A stretch of 58,279 nt of DNA from assembly GCA_947498025.1 (NCBI GenBank), contig CANMJR010000015.1:1-58279 (forward strand). The letters run 5' to 3'. Positions 7,671 to 16,299 of this stretch are shown here, in pieces; the first letter of the stretch is position 1, and the number at the start of each line of letters is the position of its first letter. This stretch comes from Helicobacteraceae bacterium. GTDB taxonomy: Bacteria > Campylobacterota > Campylobacteria > Campylobacterales > Sulfurimonadaceae. A model generated the notes under the pieces. It did not search any database. It saw only the letters and a list, made by a program, of their open reading frames with translations, and was not told the origin of the DNA. Both the position numbers and the translations under genes were made by a program.

Positions 7671-8699
7671 ATGTCAGGACAACACATAGAAAAGAAAGAG
7701 GAAGAGGTAAACTACAACGCCAATGAAATAGTCTTCTCAAAAAATTGGGAGAGTTTTAAGGGCGAGGAGTATGCCGAGTACAGAGCAAACTGGAGTAAAT
7801 ATCCCAAAGAGAGATTTGTTTCTCACTTTCCGCTTAACTTAGATATTGAGACGACAGACCTCTGTAACCTCAAATGCCCGATGTGTGCGAGAACTATGAA
7901 GGATGCGGACAAAGAGCATCATGTGGCAAAAAGCCGTTACATAGACAAAGAGGCCTACATGAATATCATAGACCAAGCGGTGGAGCATGGCGTAAAGGCT
8001 ATCAAACTTCAATATTTGGGAGAGCCGCTTCTTCATAAAGATGTTGCATTTCAAGTGGAGTATGCGAAGCAAAAAGGGGTACTTGATGTGATGTTTAACA
8101 CAAATGCCGTATTGCTTACGCCTGATTTATCGCTCAAACTTCTTGAAGCAGGTCTGGATAAACTTTTTATCTCTTTTGATGCAGTCAATCCTAAACTCTA
8201 TGCGCAACAACGCGTCGGAACGACCATTGGAGTTGTTATAGATAATATTTATGAGTTTATAAAACTCCGTGATATGTTCTACCCAAAAACGCATATCCGC
8301 CTCTCCATGGTTATGTATGACGACCCAATATGGCGCCGTCAGTTTGATGCTATGAAAGTGATGTGGGAAGGGCTTGTTGACTCGCTTGGATATGGAATAT
8401 TTAACGAAAGAAATCCAGATAAAAGACATGAATACGCTCCGGTGGAAGGCTTTGCATGCGAGCAACTTTTTCAGAGAATGTTCTTAAAATGCAATGGAAA
8501 TGTAACGGTTTGCTGTGTGGATGATTCGGATGAGTACATTGTCGGGAACTGGAAAGAGCAAAAACTCATAGACATCTGGAACGCACCGAAATATAGAGAG
8601 ATAAGAGATGCACATGCCAACGGTGACTACTACAAAATTCCGATGTGCCGAAAATGTTTCTTGCCTGATTTGTATAAAAAAACTTATTTGGATAAATAA
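7671..8699 (+). CDS. Radical SAM/SPASM protein 2
   Basis: A 342-residue radical SAM enzyme. CX3CX2C lies at C65, C69 and C72 (TTDLCNLKCPMCA), preceded by a ~55-residue N-terminal extension. The C-terminal SPASM region has cysteines in FACEQLFQ, FLKCNGNVTVCC and MCRKCFLPD. An AAAAGGA ribosome site precedes the ATG. It shares architecture, but little sequence, with radical SAM protein 1 just upstream and is separated from legF only by the palindrome cluster. The substrate is unknown; a role in modifying a nonulosonate or the flagellin is inferred from position. Confidence 0.85.
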   Translation: MSGQHIEKKEEEVNYNANEIVFSKNWESFKGEEYAEYRANWSKYPKERFVSHFPLNLDIETTDLCNLKCPMCARTMKDADKEHHVAKSRYIDKEAYMNIIDQAVEHGVKAIKLQYLGEPLLHKDVAFQVEYAKQKGVLDVMFNTNAVLLTPDLSLKLLEAGLDKLFISFDAVNPKLYAQQRVGTTIGVVIDNIYEFIKLRDMFYPKTHIRLSMVMYDDPIWRRQFDAMKVMWEGLVDSLGYGIFNERNPDKRHEYAPVEGFACEQLFQRMFLKCNGNVTVCCVDDSDEYIVGNWKEQKLIDIWNAPKYREIRDAHANGDYYKIPMCRKCFLPDLYKKTYLDK

Positions 8700-8868
8700 T
8701 CAGACCATTTCAAAGCATTTCATTTTTTTCTTTTAGAAAGAAGTGATTTGCTTTAATTCTTTAGAAGAGTTCACTATTTTGTGTCAGCATCGGATAACTC
8801 CTAAGACGGTATCATAATTTTGAAAGTAAAAATATATAAGAACGCAAAAAGAAAGAGAGGTTATATTT

Positions 8869-9969
8869 ATGGAATATCCGACACTGTTTATAGCTGCATT
8901 ATTTGATTTAAGCAATGCAATGGCTCCGTATATACTTTTTGGTCTAATTTTTGCAGGGATTCTGCATGAAGTAGTTCCTGCGAGTATCGTTACAAAGCAT
9001 TTGGGCAAAGAGAATATATTGTCAGTCGTCAAAGCGACACTTTTTGGTATTCCTCTTCCTGTCTGTTCATGCGGAGTGATTCCTCTGGCTACAAGCATCA
9101 AAAAAAGTGGTGCGAGCAAAGGAGCTACCCTCTCTTTTTTGATATCCACCCCGATAACAGGAGTGGATTCAATCTTGGCGACATACGGAATATTCGGTTG
9201 GATTTTTACACTTTACCGTGTCTTTAGTTCTATAATTATTGCTATGGCGGCAGGAGTGTTGACAAATGTTTTTGATAAAGAGGATATTGCAGAAAAGACC
9301 CAAAGTATGAGTTGGGTAAAACAGGAGACTAAAAGCTGCTGTGTTTCATCTTCTGCACCAAAAGGAAATTTGTCATTTCACTCCGGCACATGCGAAAGCC
9401 AAACTGTTCAAAAAAAGTTTTCTCTCTCAAAAGCGCTTAAATATGGTTTTATAACTTTGCTTGGCGATATTGCAAAACCCCTGCTTTGGGGTTTGATGTT
9501 GGGTGCTCTTATTACGACTGTAATCCCTCAAAATTTGAGTGCCATTTTAATTGAGTACTCTTGGCTTTCCTATATCATCGTGATTGCGATTGCGGTACCT
9601 ATGTATATCTGTGCCACTGCATCTCTGCCGATAGCGGCAGCACTTATGATGTCGGGAGTGAGTGCGGGAGCCGCTTTTGTTTTTTTAAGTGCAGGACCGG
9701 CTACAAATACCGTGACAATAGGAGTAGTGAAAAAGATGCTTGGTACCAGAGCTCTTTACATCTATTTGGGAAGTATTATTATCGGCAGTATCTTGTTTGG
9801 GTTGGCTTTAGATTATATTTTTAAAATATCAGAAATTAATCCAAAATCACTTCTTCATTTGCATGAAGAGGCAGGAATACTCTCTATTTTCAGCAGTGCG
9901 GTTTTATGGAGTTTAGTTCTTTACTCTATTATGAAACCATTGTTTTCTAGGCTCTCACAAACCTCTTAA
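8869..9969 (+). CDS. SO_0444-type Cu/Zn efflux permease (ArsP/DUF318 family)
   Basis: A 366-residue inner-membrane permease with about 8-10 hydrophobic segments in two halves. The family motif PLPVCSCGVIPL (C66, C68) sits in the first half. A soluble loop at about residues 140-185 holds further possible metal ligands (C157, C158, H171, C175). The Cys-x-Cys-Gly form fits the SO_0444 Cu/Zn export group better than ArsP. No metalloregulator is visible beside it. Its 3' end overlaps the convergent epimerase gene by 23 bp. Confidence 0.8.
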   Translation: MEYPTLFIAALFDLSNAMAPYILFGLIFAGILHEVVPASIVTKHLGKENILSVVKATLFGIPLPVCSCGVIPLATSIKKSGASKGATLSFLISTPITGVDSILATYGIFGWIFTLYRVFSSIIIAMAAGVLTNVFDKEDIAEKTQSMSWVKQETKSCCVSSSAPKGNLSFHSGTCESQTVQKKFSLSKALKYGFITLLGDIAKPLLWGLMLGALITTVIPQNLSAILIEYSWLSYIIVIAIAVPMYICATASLPIAAALMMSGVSAGAAFVFLSAGPATNTVTIGVVKKMLGTRALYIYLGSIIIGSILFGLALDYIFKISEINPKSLLHLHEEAGILSIFSSAVLWSLVLYSIMKPLFSRLSQTS

Positions 9970-11119
9970 ACATAAGTCTCTCTTTCGTGAGAGAGGCATC
10001 TTCTATAATCTCTCTGAGTATTTTTGTGCTCTTTCCGAAGCCGAAAATACCTCTGTTTGCTTCACATGCCGTTTTAATCTCTTCGTAATTTTGAAGTATG
10101 TAGCCCAGTTTTTCTTCTATCTCTTTTTTGTCCAAGTTGACATCCAAAACATTGTTTGCTTTTTTTCTGTTGCCCTGTCTGTCGCCGATGTTGAGCGTTG
10201 GGGTTTTGTACAAACATGTCTCCAAAAGTCCGCTGCTTGAGTTGCCTGCTACGATTGTGTTAAAATTTTTGTAGAGGCTCAGCATAGTGAGCGTGCCTAG
10301 ATTTTTTACAAGTGCGATGTTCTTTGCAAATTGCGTGTTCTCTAAAAACTCTATGATTTCTTCAGAACCTGTGTCGTTATTTGGGTAGGTTAAAATAGTG
10401 TTTAAATTAAACTCACTAAGTATCTCTAGCAGATTTTTGAAATCCAAATAGTTTGCATGTGGAGTTTTATATTGGGTTGCATGGTAGGTCACGATGAGTG
10501 TTTTTTGGGTGAAATCGAAGAGCGGAAATTTTGCCTCAATCTCTCCTATTGTCGGAAGCAGATTTAATCTGTCATAGTCATAAGTAGAGATTCCCACATT
10601 TTTAACTCGCCACTCCTCTTCGCCGAGCTGCTCTACAACGCTCTTTGAATTCTCTGAGAGTGTGAGATGGAGGTGCGCCATTTTGGTTATTACATGTCGG
10701 ATATTTGAGTCCAGATAAGCGTTGTCGGTTACATCTCCTCCAGCGTAGTGGATAAGCGGTGTATTGTGTAAAAACACGGCAGAGGCAAAAGCAAAACTCT
10801 CCGGTCTGTCACCCAAAACAAAAGCGTAGTCATAGCTCTTTTCTTTGAGAATATCGACCGATTTTTGATGGATGAGGGCAAAAGAGTCTATGTGTGCATT
10901 TGGAATATTGGGTATGGGAATGTTTATCAGATTGACGCTCAAGTTATGTTTGCACATACTCTCTTCTATCTCTGCGATTGTATTCCATGGCGGGAGCAGA
11001 TGGGTGCCGGAGATGATGAAGTCGATTGCATGGTGCGTATTCAGCTCTATTAAAAAAGGCAGAAGATACCCGAACTCTGCACGGTTTCCGCTAAAAAAAA
11101 GGATTCTATTTCTCTTCAT
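9947..11119 (-). CDS. Divergent NeuC/LegG-like UDP-sugar 2-epimerase
   Basis: About 390 residues with the GT-B fold of hydrolysing UDP-GlcNAc 2-epimerases: N-terminal FFSGNRAEFGYL, LGDRPESF, and C-terminal GNSSSGLLETCL followed by NIGDRQGNRK. Where the LegG protein in this operon has HGGESTEG and DEAIRH, this one has AGGDVTDN and DSNIRH, so two acidic positions usually linked to catalysis have changed. Activity or substrate may differ. The open frame extends to 11197, but the ATG at 11119 starts the fold and overlaps the methyltransferase gene by 14 bp. It is last in the nine-gene operon. Confidence 0.78.
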   Translation of the reverse strand: MKRNRILFFSGNRAEFGYLLPFLIELNTHHAIDFIISGTHLLPPWNTIAEIEESMCKHNLSVNLINIPIPNIPNAHIDSFALIHQKSVDILKEKSYDYAFVLGDRPESFAFASAVFLHNTPLIHYAGGDVTDNAYLDSNIRHVITKMAHLHLTLSENSKSVVEQLGEEEWRVKNVGISTYDYDRLNLLPTIGEIEAKFPLFDFTQKTLIVTYHATQYKTPHANYLDFKNLLEILSEFNLNTILTYPNNDTGSEEIIEFLENTQFAKNIALVKNLGTLTMLSLYKNFNTIVAGNSSSGLLETCLYKTPTLNIGDRQGNRKKANNVLDVNLDKKEIEEKLGYILQNYEEIKTACEANRGIFGFGKSTKILREIIEDASLTKERLMFKRFVRA

Positions 11120-11738
11120 AGCCGCTTCTTGTTGCCCAGTCGTGCTTATATAAATAGAGTGTAAAATCGTTTGGAAGGTAGTCTTGGCGTACAACACTAA
11201 AAGGTGTGAGTTTTTTTGTCATCTCCATCACTTTTGAGAGTTCATAACCGTAAATATGTTCTGCTAAAGAGTTTTCGTATGTTTTGTTTATCATGTTCGT
11301 TGCAACGCCGAAGTTGCAAAGTTCAAACATTTTAGCAAGCACTCTCTCCAAAAGTTCATCGTTTTTTTCAACCTTTATATTGTGAATGCCGGAGCCAAAA
11401 ACATAGTCATGTTTGTCTATCTTTTCACTCAATATATCAAGTTTTAAAATATTGAGCACAGGATGTCTTTCTTTTGCCTGTGCAACAATTTTTGACGAGA
11501 TGTCAACGCCAGTATATCTGACATTTAATCCCAGAGTAGTGTTTAAAAAATCAAAAAAATCTCCAAATCCACAACCGACATCAAGTACGGATTTGTTCTC
11601 TAGCGAAGCAATCTCGCTAAAGATATGAAACCGAATCTGCTGCGTTCTTTTGCTTCCCCAATCGAGGGATTTGATGCTGTAGCCGTTTAGCCGGGTTTTT
11701 TCATTAAAAAAGTTTTCTATAGTCTGTAAATCATCCAT
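11106..11738 (-). CDS. Class I SAM-dependent methyltransferase
   Basis: A 210-residue Rossmann-fold methyltransferase. Motif I is SVLDVGCGFGDF, followed by GVDISSKIV, the ribose-binding acidic strand. The frame is open to a GTG at 11747, but the ATG at 11738 has AGGTG 6 nt upstream and is preferred. Within a legionaminic-acid operon it may O- or N-methylate the sugar; N-methylated acetimidoyl legionaminic acid is known from Campylobacter flagellin. The exact substrate is inference. Confidence 0.75.
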   Translation of the reverse strand: MDDLQTIENFFNEKTRLNGYSIKSLDWGSKRTQQIRFHIFSEIASLENKSVLDVGCGFGDFFDFLNTTLGLNVRYTGVDISSKIVAQAKERHPVLNILKLDILSEKIDKHDYVFGSGIHNIKVEKNDELLERVLAKMFELCNFGVATNMINKTYENSLAEHIYGYELSKVMEMTKKLTPFSVVRQDYLPNDFTLYLYKHDWATRSGYEEK

Positions 11739-11747
11739 GTTTTGCAC

Positions 11748-12437
11748 CTATATGTAGTTGTGAGCCAAATTCTTGCCGACATTAAAAAGCAAGTCCAAAG
11801 AGGATAAACCCTCTGTAAATGAGCTGTTTTTATACTGCTCATACGGCATTTGTTTAAAATCCTGATAAAAGAGTTTAATACTATTTTGTTCAAACTCTTC
11901 TTCACTTTGATAGCTTTTTGCTCCCACTCCTGAGAGATAATTTTTTGAATTACTGCATTTTAGCAGCTCAAAAATCAAATCACTCTTTTTACTCTCTTTG
12001 TTATAGAGTAAATCCGATTGCAAAATGATTTGCGTCTCTATCTTAAAGAGTTTACAACAAAGCGTCATGGAGTCTATGAGAACATCCGACAGAAAGTTAT
12101 ACTCTTTTGTATAGAGAGGCTCAACCTCCTCTAAAATTTCTCCAAAATAAGGGTGTCTATTGTAGTTTTGCATTAAAAATCTGAGATGTTTTTTTTGCCA
12201 TCTTTTGTCTGCGATACGCATCTCTTTTATGGTTTTGTCAAAGTAATTTTTCTTCTCAACAGCAATTGTGAGCATGTGAACATTCAAATTTTTATCTAAA
12301 AAGATGTTTCTGTTTTGATACCCGCCGTCCAAAAACTGCACCCCGTCCATGACTATGAATTTTTTGCTTTTCTGTATCTTGTTTAATAACCCCTGCCATG
12401 GGAGATAAGATGGTTGATGGATGGAGGTTAAGTTCAT
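11748..12437 (-). CDS. WbqC-like family protein
   Basis: A 229-residue protein of the WbqC family (PF08889). It opens with SIHQPSYLPWQGLLNK and VMDGVQFLDGGYQNRN, the hallmark His-Gln-Pro and Asp/Asn-Arg motifs. Members occur in O-antigen and glycan operons and have been proposed to be sugar-modifying enzymes; the biochemistry is poorly defined. Its ATG overlaps the stop of maf2 by 4 bp and the next gene follows at once, so it is translationally coupled within the operon. Confidence 0.82.
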   Translation of the reverse strand: MNLTSIHQPSYLPWQGLLNKIQKSKKFIVMDGVQFLDGGYQNRNIFLDKNLNVHMLTIAVEKKNYFDKTIKEMRIADKRWQKKHLRFLMQNYNRHPYFGEILEEVEPLYTKEYNFLSDVLIDSMTLCCKLFKIETQIILQSDLLYNKESKKSDLIFELLKCSNSKNYLSGVGAKSYQSEEEFEQNSIKLFYQDFKQMPYEQYKNSSFTEGLSSLDLLFNVGKNLAHNYI

Positions 12438-14476
12438 CCTTGAGCACTTTTATTACTATCTGTAAAATCTACATACTCTTGAAGTCTCTCTTTGTAGTGT
12501 GTAATGATTTTTGTGAGTTGCCCAATAAAGAGTTTATTCAAATCTTTCATTAATTTTTTTGGATTCTTTATCTCTTTTGTATTGATAATATCAAAAATAT
12601 ACCCTGAAGTAAACTGAAAATAGAGCGTTAAAATATGCGGTAAGTCCTGATTCTCTACACCTTTTTGAGAGCTCAAACATGCTTGAAACATCCTTAAAAC
12701 ATTGCCTTGGTAAGAGTCTAAATCTTGATGATTTTTCTTTTTAAACGCATTTAAAATATTGATTTTTATATCGCACTCTTCTATATCTGTTTGAATCCTA
12801 TGAAGTTCGTTTGCAGTCAAAAAATTTTCTGAATTCTCACGAAGAAGAGATTTAAGTGCATCATGGAACAAATCTTTATCGATACATTCAAATTTAGAAT
12901 AGTCTCTATCCTCCACTCTTAAAGGGAGTGTATTTTCTATATACGCGCCATTGCTCAAATTGTAGATTTTCTTTGTATGCATAGTTGCAAAGGAGTGATA
13001 AATTTTGCTAAGTTCAAAGGTTTGATTTCTATAAAGAATTGTTGAATAGACTTCATCCAAAAAATTACCGGGCACTTTTACAACCGCCATCTCATAATCT
13101 AAAGCTCCTCCAAGGTTTTCATCTTCTTCAAGTTTTGCTGTTTTAAGGTGTTCATGCGACTCTATATGCGTTGCACCCGTCTCTTGGTCAAGGGCAAAGT
13201 CAATGCCGAGCATATAAAACTCTTCGACTTGGAGTTGCAATAGTAATTTATAGGAGGTAGAACCAACATTTTCGGTGACTAAATTTCCGAAATTATCTTT
13301 ATAGCCGCTGTTGTTTTCAAAGATAAAAACATTCTCTTTCTTGAAATGTTCCGTAAACTCCATAAAAGCCATACTTGCAAAAATGGCAATCGATTTGTCA
13401 AAAAAGGAGATATCTTTTACCTTTTGTATGTGTGGCAATGCTTGATAATCCCCATGTATATGCGTTATGATGTCCGGTTTTATGTTGTGCTTTTCTAATT
13501 CGTAGAGTATTGTACTGATGGATATAATTATGAATTTATCCTGATTTTTTTTGACCCAATCTATGTTTCTGCCTAAAGACGGACCGGCACCGAGGAGTAA
13601 AACAGGCTTGTTTTTGATAAGTTGTTTGTTGGATAAGCTATTTAAATTCAAAATTGGATAGCCGCATTTAAGGTAATCCAAGGGTCGTAAAAAGCTTTTG
13701 GTCATGACAGCAAAATTAAATGAAAGATAGCCCTGAGAGACAATAATCTCTTGAATTGCTTTTAATTTTTTTTCGTCATTTACAGATAAATTGAGAAATT
13801 TTATATAATGATTGTAAATAAAGAGTGTTTCTAAAAACTTTTGTGTATTTTGCTGAAACTCATTTGCATCATCAAATATTGAAAATAGTATTTCTGAACC
13901 GCCCGCATGTATTTTGCTATAGTTTGTAACAAAAAGCGAGAGTTTGAATAGCTCTAAATCATCTTCTACTATATAGTACGCAACGGACTGAACTTTTTGG
14001 TGAATTGCTTCAATATGCAGCCCAAGACCCGTTCCGATAAAAATAAATTTGTATATCTTTTTCATAGATGTATTTTGATGATTTGCATATTTATTTGAGT
14101 AGTGTAACAGATGCGCAGAGGCGGAGAGGGCACTCTCTTCAGTACTCGCATCTTCCTGCATAGCAACATTTTCCTCATTAATATCAAAGTGGAGGTAAGT
14201 CTCATAGACATTATCTTTTTTATTAAAGTTGATTAATTTAGTAATCTCCTTTGCATGCTGGGTGCTGTTTGTGTCATAAAACCACTTTTTGGACTCCATA
14301 TCCATAACATCAAAATATCCGTCTTTGTACTCCAGAGAGTATCTCTCTTGATGGTATCCATTATTGATAGCATTCTCAAAAGCCGTTAATTTATGAAAGA
14401 CACTCGGATGGTACATCTGTAAAAAGAGTATATTTTCGTTGTAAGTTTGGAGTGCTTTTTCTTCGATTTCCTGCAT
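12434..14476 (-). CDS. Maf-type flagellin glycosyltransferase 2 (MptE-like, DUF115)
   Basis: A 680-residue paralogue of the Maf at 2802-4829, similar over its whole length: HIEAIHQKVQ, YYIVEDDLELFKLSLFVT, LLLGAGPSLGRNIDWV and PDIITHIHG. Expected to transfer the nonulosonate made by the surrounding operon to flagellin in the cytoplasm. The AAGGAT ribosome site lies at the end of the legG/PIG-L gene. The two Maf proteins may use different sugars or different flagellins; sequence alone does not tell. Confidence 0.9.
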   Translation of the reverse strand: MQEIEEKALQTYNENILFLQMYHPSVFHKLTAFENAINNGYHQERYSLEYKDGYFDVMDMESKKWFYDTNSTQHAKEITKLINFNKKDNVYETYLHFDINEENVAMQEDASTEESALSASAHLLHYSNKYANHQNTSMKKIYKFIFIGTGLGLHIEAIHQKVQSVAYYIVEDDLELFKLSLFVTNYSKIHAGGSEILFSIFDDANEFQQNTQKFLETLFIYNHYIKFLNLSVNDEKKLKAIQEIIVSQGYLSFNFAVMTKSFLRPLDYLKCGYPILNLNSLSNKQLIKNKPVLLLGAGPSLGRNIDWVKKNQDKFIIISISTILYELEKHNIKPDIITHIHGDYQALPHIQKVKDISFFDKSIAIFASMAFMEFTEHFKKENVFIFENNSGYKDNFGNLVTENVGSTSYKLLLQLQVEEFYMLGIDFALDQETGATHIESHEHLKTAKLEEDENLGGALDYEMAVVKVPGNFLDEVYSTILYRNQTFELSKIYHSFATMHTKKIYNLSNGAYIENTLPLRVEDRDYSKFECIDKDLFHDALKSLLRENSENFLTANELHRIQTDIEECDIKINILNAFKKKNHQDLDSYQGNVLRMFQACLSSQKGVENQDLPHILTLYFQFTSGYIFDIINTKEIKNPKKLMKDLNKLFIGQLTKIITHYKERLQEYVDFTDSNKSAQG

Positions 14477-14478
14477 AA

Positions 14479-16299
14479 CTATCCTTTGCTTATCTCTTTT
14501 AAGAGCATAAAACTCTCCGCATGTTTACAACCCGAAGAAGCACCTCTAAAAGTTGCCAATGCTCTGATATTTGTCGTGCTTCTCGGAAAAGGGGGTTCTT
14601 GAATCTCGCTTTTATATATTTTCATTATATCTATTTTTCTATCGATATATTTGTCTATATTTACAAACATGTTAGGTATAAAAATATCATCTTTAAAGAC
14701 CGGAGCAAACTCCGTTTCGCTCAGAGTCTCCATCATGTAGAGCTTTTCTATAAAGGGGTACCGAAAAGATTTTGTACAGCTGTATGTGGCATCAAAGATT
14801 ACTCTGTGGTCGCTATGCACATCGCCTCTGAAGGGCAGATAGATTATAGTTGGTTCTACATCTTTGATAACCTGCGAAATTTTTTGCACAAGCTCACTCA
14901 TACTGTACTCGTCCACCCGCATGGTATCGAGCATTAAATTTGTAACCGAATCAAATTGATAACTCTTTGAAACCTCTTTAATCTCCTCGTCGCGAACGGC
15001 TGAGAACTCTCTGTTGTTGTTGACATGTGTGCAGATGAGCCAGTGCGTTTCATCTCCTGCATCTTTATATTTTAGGAGTGTACCGCCGCATCCCAGCGTT
15101 TCATCGTCGGGATGGACTGAAACAACCAAAACCCTGTTTATTTTTGGCGTAAGGTTGTAGAATGATTTTTTGAGCAGGTTTGTAAGCTCTGTTGATTTGA
15201 GAAGCTCTTTTATCTTATAGCTTGTATCTCTTCCCTGATAGGGATTTACATTTTCTTTGAGAATACTTTTAAATTCGGGTGTGTAGATAGAGTGAATTGC
15301 ATGGAGTATCTCCTTTTTTGAAGCACTCACATCTATTATGCTTTTTGCTCTCTCCCGCCCCTTTTGTCTATCCCCGATATTGATAGTGGCTATGTTAAAA
15401 CTCGGTGCTTCTATAATTCCGCTTGAGCTGTTTCCGACAACTCCGTCCATAAATTGCAGGGCACTCAAATATCTGAGCTGTCCTAAAGAGGTGTGGCATG
15501 TGGCGCGGAACGGGTGCTCTGAAACATAGGCGTCAATCATGCTGTTTATTGTTTTTCCGTTCGTGTCTGCATTTGCTTTTGTAAAAATAAGAATCGTATC
15601 TTCGAGCAAATCAAGCGCATCCAATATCTCTTGAAACGGCTCTGCGGAGTTTTGAGACTCGAGCGTAGTCGGATGAAAAGTTATCAGCAGGTTCTTTTTG
15701 CCCAACTTAAAACCGATAGCTTCCTCAAAGACGTCTTTTGATAGCAGCTTCGTATTTTTGATGTTTTCAACACCGAGCGAGCCGACATTATGCACAGTTT
15801 GCGGATTCTCTCCGAGCTGAATGATTCTCTCTCTGTAGATTCTAGTCGCACAAAAATGGATGTGGGACATTTTGGTTATAGAGTGCCGGATAGCTTCATC
15901 CTGCGCCCCCTCCGTACTCTCGCCGCCATGGATATGCGCTATGGGAATATTGAGCAGCATGGCGGAGATGGCGACTGAAAGCATCTCATACCTGTCGCCG
16001 AGTATTACGACAATATCGGGCTGAAGCTCTACAAACGCGGCACTCATATCTGCTTGGAGTTTTGCCATAGACTCAGAGATGACGATAGGTGTGTCTTTTG
16101 ACAAATCCATACCAATCTTCTTGTCGATTTTAAACTTTTTTTCTATCTCTTCATAAGTATTTCCAAACTCCTGTGAGAGGTGCGTTCCGGTCACAATAAG
16201 CTGAAGCGTTAAATCTTTGTCACTCTCTATCTGTTCTATCAAAGGCTCTAATAACCCATAATCCGCTCTTGTTGAGGTTATTACGCATATTTTTCTCAT
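14479..16299 (-). CDS. legG: LegG-PIG-L fusion: hydrolysing UDP-sugar 2-epimerase + deacetylase
   Basis: A 606-residue two-domain protein. Residues 1 to about 375 are a NeuC/LegG epimerase: STRADYGLLEPL, GDRYEML (101-107), HGGESTEGAQDE, ITFHPTT and GNSSSGIIEAPSF. LegG hydrolyses the UDP-2,4-diacetamido sugar to 2,4-diacetamido-2,4,6-trideoxymannose. Residues about 388-606 are a PIG-L/LmbE N-deacetylase with the zinc motif HPDDE (396-400) and a second His motif HSDH (495-498). LegG proteins normally stop at about 370-385 residues. The fusion suggests that a step of the pathway removes an acetyl group, perhaps to re-acylate it. The start overlaps the legI stop by 4 bp. Confidence 0.88.
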   Translation of the reverse strand: MRKICVITSTRADYGLLEPLIEQIESDKDLTLQLIVTGTHLSQEFGNTYEEIEKKFKIDKKIGMDLSKDTPIVISESMAKLQADMSAAFVELQPDIVVILGDRYEMLSVAISAMLLNIPIAHIHGGESTEGAQDEAIRHSITKMSHIHFCATRIYRERIIQLGENPQTVHNVGSLGVENIKNTKLLSKDVFEEAIGFKLGKKNLLITFHPTTLESQNSAEPFQEILDALDLLEDTILIFTKANADTNGKTINSMIDAYVSEHPFRATCHTSLGQLRYLSALQFMDGVVGNSSSGIIEAPSFNIATINIGDRQKGRERAKSIIDVSASKKEILHAIHSIYTPEFKSILKENVNPYQGRDTSYKIKELLKSTELTNLLKKSFYNLTPKINRVLVVSVHPDDETLGCGGTLLKYKDAGDETHWLICTHVNNNREFSAVRDEEIKEVSKSYQFDSVTNLMLDTMRVDEYSMSELVQKISQVIKDVEPTIIYLPFRGDVHSDHRVIFDATYSCTKSFRYPFIEKLYMMETLSETEFAPVFKDDIFIPNMFVNIDKYIDRKIDIMKIYKSEIQEPPFPRSTTNIRALATFRGASSGCKHAESFMLLKEISKG

